From the NCBI RefSeq assembly GCF_000378385.1, contig NZ_KB899669.1:43487-107486 (forward strand): a stretch of 64,000 nt of DNA, written 5' to 3'. Source of the stretch: Paenibacillus daejeonensis DSM 15491 (GTDB taxonomy: Bacteria > Bacillota > Bacilli > Paenibacillales > Paenibacillaceae). The position numbers were made by a program, and so were the translations under genes. Position 1 is the first letter of the stretch. The number at the start of each line of letters is the position of its first letter. Shown piece after piece: positions 60,114-64,000 of this stretch. The notes under the pieces are model-generated. The model did not search any database, had not been told where the DNA came from, and saw only the letters and a program-made list of their open reading frames with translations.

Positions 60114-61061
60114 ATGACGCTGCAACAGTTGAGGTATGTAATCGAGGTGGCTAACCGTGGCTCCATGAATGAGGCGGCCAAACGCTTGTTTATCTCGCAG
60201 CCCTCGCTATCCAACGCGATCCGTGAACTGGAGCAAAGCTTGGGCATCACGATATTCGAACGCTCTAATAAAGGCATCTCGCTCTCCAAGGCCGGAGCGG
60301 AGTTTCTTGGCTACGCCAGGCAGGTGATCGAGCAGGCAGAGCTGCTGGAGAATCGCTATCTGAACGCCAAGCCGTCGCCGCAGCATTTTTCGGTATCGAC
60401 GCACCATTATGCCTTCGCCGTCAATGCGTTCGTGAAGCTTGTTGACCGTTACGGACAGGATGAATACGAGCTGGCGCTCATGGAGACGAAGACGCACGAA
60501 ATTATTGAGCATGTGCGCAGCCAGCGCAGTGAAATCGGCATTCTGTATGTCAATGAATTCAATGCGAACGTGATCAACCGCCTGCTGCGCGACGCCAACC
60601 TGACATTTACCAGTCTATTTAAAGCGAAGGCACATATCTTCATCAGTACGAACAATCCGCTCGCCCGCCAATCCATTGTGACGCTGGACGAGCTACAGGA
60701 CTACCCGTATTTATACTTCGAACAAGGGGAGTATAATTCGTTTCATTTTGCAGAAGAGATTCTCAGTACGCTCTCCCATAAGAAAAGTATTCGTGTCAAC
60801 GACCGGGCGACGCTGTTCAATCTGCTGATCGGTCTGAACGGGTATACGATTTCCACCGGAGTTGTCAGCAGTGACCTCAATGGCAATGAGATTATAGCTG
60901 TCCCCTTGGCTAGTGACGAAATCATTCATGTGGGCTGGATCTCGCACCAGAATGCTGCGCTATCCAAGCTGGCTACTGCCTATGTTGAAGCACTACATGA
61001 GGTTATCGGGCAGCCCGGGGATTCCGGCGAATCGACTGGCAGCGGACTCGGGGACGACTAA
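60114..61061 (+). CDS. LysR-family transcriptional regulator, probable regulator of metE
   Basis: The 315-residue regulator has an N-terminal winged helix (residues 1-60: LQQLRYVIEVANRGSMNEAA, FISQPSLSNAIRELE) and a LysR substrate-binding domain. ATG 60114 follows GAGGAGG. It lies directly upstream of metE in the same direction. TATAGC/GCTATA palindromes between the two genes are probable binding sites. A Met/Cys-type (MetR/MtaR/CmbR-like) regulator is an inference from context; the effector cannot be read. Confidence 0.88.
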   Translation: MTLQQLRYVIEVANRGSMNEAAKRLFISQPSLSNAIRELEQSLGITIFERSNKGISLSKAGAEFLGYARQVIEQAELLENRYLNAKPSPQHFSVSTHHYAFAVNAFVKLVDRYGQDEYELALMETKTHEIIEHVRSQRSEIGILYVNEFNANVINRLLRDANLTFTSLFKAKAHIFISTNNPLARQSIVTLDELQDYPYLYFEQGEYNSFHFAEEILSTLSHKKSIRVNDRATLFNLLIGLNGYTISTGVVSSDLNGNEIIAVPLASDEIIHVGWISHQNAALSKLATAYVEALHEVIGQPGDSGESTGSGLGDD

Positions 61062-61121
61062 GGCGTGTAGCGTGTCAGTCCGTTTTTTCTCAGTCTGTTA
61101 GAGACCCTATGCACGATTCGA

Positions 61122-61174
61122 TATAGCTTCAGGCTATAACCAGCTATAACATTAAAGAGTTACGCTATAGCTGG
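61122..61174 (+). promoter_or_regulatory. LysR-type binding sites upstream of metE
   Basis: TATAGC-ttcag-GCTATA (61122-61138) is a 17-base palindrome with the TATAG-N7-CTATA spacing described for MtaR/MetR-like boxes. A second inverted repeat, CCAGCTATA (61140-61148) with TATAGCTGG (61166-61174), follows. Together they give four TATAGC/GCTATA half sites about 80-130 bases before the metE start. Confidence 0.6.
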
Positions 61175-61253
61175 GAAGTCATGGTATCGTTCAAGTAGTG
61201 ATTCTTTGGATTCTTGCCAAGAGGACATTACACGAACAGGAGCGATTATAACT

Positions 61254-63542
61254 ATGAAAAGTGCAAACTTGGGATATCCCCGGATCGGCGGCAACCGGGA
61301 ATGGAAAAAAGCGCTGGAGGCGTATTGGTCGGGACAGTTGGAAGAGGCTGATCTGCACGGCAAACTGAAGGAGATTCGCCTTAACAATTTGCGGATTCAA
61401 CAGGAAAGCGGGCTGGATGTCATTCCAGTTGGAGATTTCACCTACTATGATCACATCCTGGATACGGCTACGATGTTCGGACTTGTACCGGAGCGATTCA
61501 TCTACCAGGGCGGTGAAGTTGATCTGACGACGTACTATGCGATGGCTCGCGGCAACAGGGACGCTGCCGCATCCACGATGACCAAGTGGTTCAATACCAA
61601 CTACCACTATATCGTGCCAGAGCTGGGCAGTGCACAGCCGCAGTTGACCGTGAACCGCCCGCTGGCGGCGTACCGGGAGGCCAAGGCGGAGCTGGGTATT
61701 GAAGGTCGGCCCGTTCTTGTCGGACTGTATACCTTCCTGAAGCTCTCCAAAGGCGCAACAGACGCAGAGCTCTCTGGCTGGATTGATCGGTTGCTGCCAT
61801 TGTACGCACAGGTTCTCCAGGAGCTGGAGCGTGAGGGCGTGCAGTGGGTTCAAATCGATGAGCCGATTCTCTCCACGACACTGGCGGATGAGGAGCTGGA
61901 GCGGGTGCAACGGATCTATGAGACGCTGCGCGAGGCGGCGCCTGGGGTGAAGTTGCTGCTGCAGACGTACTTCCAGTCTGTGGATCATTATCAGGCGGTT
62001 GTGGCGCTGCCGGTTGCGGGCGTTGGGCTGGATTTCGTTCACGATGGGGGCCGGAACCTGCAGGCAATCGCGGAGCATGGCTTCCCGGCAGACAAGGTGC
62101 TGGGTGCCGGGGTCATTGACGGCAGAGGCATCTGGCGCGCGGACCTGGAGAGCAAGCTGGCTCAGCTGGAGACGCTTGGCCGCTTCGTGGCCGCGGATCG
62201 GATCCTCGTGCAGCCGTCCTGCAGCCTGCTGCACGTGCCTGTGAGCGCCGCCGGGGAGCAGAAGCTGGCGCCTGAGCTGCAGGCGGCCTTGGCCTTTGCC
62301 GGTGAGAAGCTGGCGGAGCTGACGCTGTTGGTCAAGGCAGCGGAAGGCGGAGCAAGCAGCGTGGCAAGTGAGCTCGCCGCAGCCAAGCGCAGCCGTGAGG
62401 CGCTGGCTGCGTCGCCGGTGAGAGCGCGCAAGGACGTGCATGAGCGGATCGCGCGTTTGGCGGAGCAGCCTTCAGCGCGTGTAGCGAGTGTCGAGCAGCG
62501 GCGCAGTATTCAGGCGGAGCGCTGGCAGCTGCCGATTCTGCCGACTACGACCATCGGCAGCTTCCCGCAGACCACGGAGGTGCGCAGTGCGCGTCAGAAG
62601 TGGCGCAAGGGCGAGTGGAGCGAGGAGCAGTACGAGGCGTTCATCAAGGACCAGATCCGGACCTGGATCGGGATTCAGACGGAGCTGGGGCTCGATGTGT
62701 TCGTGCATGGCGAGTTTGAGCGTAACGATATGGTGGAGTTTTTTGGTGAGAAGCTGGCCGGATTCGCCTTTACTTCAGGCGGCTGGGTGCAGTCGTATGG
62801 CTCGCGCTGCGTGAAGCCGCCAGTCATCTACGGGGATGTGGCCTTCGAAGGGCCGATGACTGTCGCTGAGACTGTCTACGCGCAATCGCTGACGAAGACG
62901 CCAGTGAAAGGTATGCTGACGGGACCGATCACTATTTTGAACTGGTCATTCGTCCGCGATGACAAGCCGCGCGAAGAAGTGGCCAACCAGATTGCGCTGG
63001 CACTTCGTGAGGAGGTCGAGGCGCTGGAGGCGGCCGGCATCGGGATGATCCAGGTCGACGAGCCCGCACTCCGCGAAGGGCTGCCGCTCAAGCGCAGCGA
63101 GTGGGACGCTTATCTCGAATGGGCGGTCAAGGCGTTCCGTCTGGCGACCTGCACGGTGAAGGATGAGACGCAGATCCACACGCATATGTGCTACAGCGAG
63201 TTCAACGACATCATTGAGTCGATCAGTGCACTGGATGCAGACGTCATCTCGATCGAGACCTCACGCAGCCACGGTGAGCTGGTGTCGAGCTTTGAGGCCT
63301 ATACGTATGACAAAGGAATCGGCCTGGGCGTCTTCGACATCCATAGCCCGCGCATCCCGCCGGTTGAGGAAATCACGGGCATGATCGACCGCGCGCTGCG
63401 CGTCCTGGACCCTGCCCAATTCTGGATCAATCCAGATTGCGGCCTCAAAACGCGTCGTCAGGAAGAGACCATCCTCGCCCTGCGCAACATGGTATCGGCC
63501 ACCGAGCAGGCTCGGGAACGCTATGCGGTGACTGCGAGATAA
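61254..63542 (+). CDS. metE: Cobalamin-independent methionine synthase
   Basis: The 762-residue enzyme transfers a methyl group from 5-methyltetrahydropteroyltri-L-glutamate to homocysteine. Both barrels are complete: the N-terminal barrel begins KSANLGYPRIGGNREWKKAL, and the C-terminal barrel has TTTIGSFPQT and the zinc ligands His and Cys in HTHMCYSEF and Cys in NPDCGLKTR. I chose ATG 61254, about 11 bases after AGGAG, because the family N-terminus starts there; an upstream TTG frame to 61206 adds residues unlike the family. LysR-type sites lie upstream. No SAM riboswitch or T-box was seen in the leader. Confidence 0.97.
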   Translation: MKSANLGYPRIGGNREWKKALEAYWSGQLEEADLHGKLKEIRLNNLRIQQESGLDVIPVGDFTYYDHILDTATMFGLVPERFIYQGGEVDLTTYYAMARGNRDAAASTMTKWFNTNYHYIVPELGSAQPQLTVNRPLAAYREAKAELGIEGRPVLVGLYTFLKLSKGATDAELSGWIDRLLPLYAQVLQELEREGVQWVQIDEPILSTTLADEELERVQRIYETLREAAPGVKLLLQTYFQSVDHYQAVVALPVAGVGLDFVHDGGRNLQAIAEHGFPADKVLGAGVIDGRGIWRADLESKLAQLETLGRFVAADRILVQPSCSLLHVPVSAAGEQKLAPELQAALAFAGEKLAELTLLVKAAEGGASSVASELAAAKRSREALAASPVRARKDVHERIARLAEQPSARVASVEQRRSIQAERWQLPILPTTTIGSFPQTTEVRSARQKWRKGEWSEEQYEAFIKDQIRTWIGIQTELGLDVFVHGEFERNDMVEFFGEKLAGFAFTSGGWVQSYGSRCVKPPVIYGDVAFEGPMTVAETVYAQSLTKTPVKGMLTGPITILNWSFVRDDKPREEVANQIALALREEVEALEAAGIGMIQVDEPALREGLPLKRSEWDAYLEWAVKAFRLATCTVKDETQIHTHMCYSEFNDIIESISALDADVISIETSRSHGELVSSFEAYTYDKGIGLGVFDIHSPRIPPVEEITGMIDRALRVLDPAQFWINPDCGLKTRRQEETILALRNMVSATEQARERYAVTAR

Positions 63543-63557
63543 AAGGCTTGCTTATAA

Positions 63558-63599
63558 GCTGGTGCGAAAACGTCATGTTTTCGTGCCGGCTGTTTTTCA
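63558..63599 (+). terminator. Rho-independent terminator of metE
   Basis: GCTGGTGCGAAAAC pairs with GTTTTCGTGCCGGC around GTCAT, followed by TGTTTTT. It starts 16 bases after the metE stop. Confidence 0.88.
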
Positions 63600-63670
63600 T
63601 TTTCAGGCGAGCCGGTATTCAGGTGCACAGCGTACTCCTGAGACTGCGCTGCTGACCGGGCTTGCGCCTC

Positions 63671-64000
63671 ACCAGGGGTAAAAGGTTACTTGAATGGTGG
63701 GGTGGTTGGGAATGGGACTAACCAGAGGTAAAAAGTTACTTGAAAGGCGCCGTTGTTGGGAGTTGGGACTAATGAGGGGTAAAAGGTTACTTGGATGACG
63801 TCTTTGTTGGGGATTGCGACTAACCAGGGGTAAAAAGTTACTTGAATGGCGCCGTGGTTGGGAGATGGGACTAATGAGGGGGAAAAGGTTACTTGAATGA
63901 CGTCTTTGTTGGGGATTGCGACTAACCAGGGGTAAAAGGATACTTGAATGGCGGCGCTGCCGGGGAATTCGCCCCAATAGGTGCACAATGTTACTTGAAT
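63671..64000. repeat. Intergenic tandem repeat array, about 51-base period, running off the window
   Basis: Seven units are visible. The block AGGGGTAAAAGGTTACTTGA recurs with anchors at 63678, 63728, 63779, 63830, 63881 and 63932, and a diverged seventh unit ends at the window edge. Units alternate between two versions (GGCGCCGTNGTTGGG and GACGTCTTTGTTGGGG), giving a 102-base super-period. Because 51 is a multiple of three, all minus-strand frames look open and yield repetitive hydrophobic-basic peptides; there is no start with a ribosome binding site, so I do not call a gene. The array lies downstream of the metE terminator. Confidence 0.85.

Noticed and set aside
61062..61253. S-box (SAM) riboswitch or T-box in the metE leader
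   Set aside because: No long terminator/antiterminator arrangement or T-box sequence is visible; the leader contains short palindromes that fit LysR sites better.
63669..63986. Minus-strand frames across the tandem array encoding repeated hydrophobic peptides
   Set aside because: The 51-base unit is a multiple of three, so frames stay open by construction; they lack a ribosome binding site and the sequence pattern follows the DNA repeat.

Overview
The window looks like chromosome of a Paenibacillus or a close relative. The basis is moderate-to-high GC, strong AGGAGG-type ribosome binding sites with frequent TTG and GTG starts, S-layer homology domains, a collagen-like surface protein, and two YesM/YesN two-component systems each paired with an LplB/LplC-type ABC importer. 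This is a genus-level inference from gene content; no rRNA or tRNA gene is present.

Layout. 1-9103: the end of an unidentified gene, a secreted PL1 pectate lyase with a ricin-type lectin domain, a 1740-residue surface-anchored PL9-type pectate lyase with three SLH domains, and a DHA2-family exporter. 9639-30363: a same-strand polysaccharide-use locus with importer permeases, a YesN/YesM pair, a solute-binding lipoprotein, a 995-residue double FAD oxidoreductase, a 1523-residue secreted beta-helix enzyme resembling GH141, a heparinase II/III-like lyase, a second FAD oxidoreductase, an enolase-superfamily dehydratase and a short-chain dehydrogenase. 30448-32199: a TetR regulator and an MFS transporter that share an upstream motif. 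32209-40654: sugar genes (two Gfo/Idh/MocA dehydrogenases, a GH36 alpha-galactosidase, an AraC regulator, a TIM-barrel isomerase). 40712-48061: a collagen-like surface protein, an extradiol dioxygenase homologue, ArsR and AraC regulators, an aldo/keto reductase, DUF2087 and GIY-YIG proteins and a GNAT acetyltransferase. 48146-55107: a second importer plus YesM/YesN module, on the minus strand. 55358-59886: xylR and xylAB, divergent. 60114-63542: a LysR regulator and metE. 63671-64000: a tandem repeat array that continues past the window.

The genes suggest a plant cell-wall degrader. Extracellular pectate lyases and a GH141-like enzyme would cut pectic material, two importers would take up oligosaccharides under membrane-sensor control, cytoplasmic lyase, oxidoreductase and dehydratase enzymes would finish catabolism, and xylA/xylB would feed xylose to the pentose phosphate pathway. 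Catabolite-responsive (cre-like) sites occur before several of these units.

The most striking feature not explained by genes is a dispersed 155-190 base element in four copies (near 215, 24396, 46983 and 56566). It keeps a nested hairpin architecture with compensatory base changes and a GNRA-type tetraloop in every copy, and I do not recognise it as a named RNA family. Three intergenic repeats of unrelated sequence (36335, 36605, 63671) share a spacing of about 51 bases.
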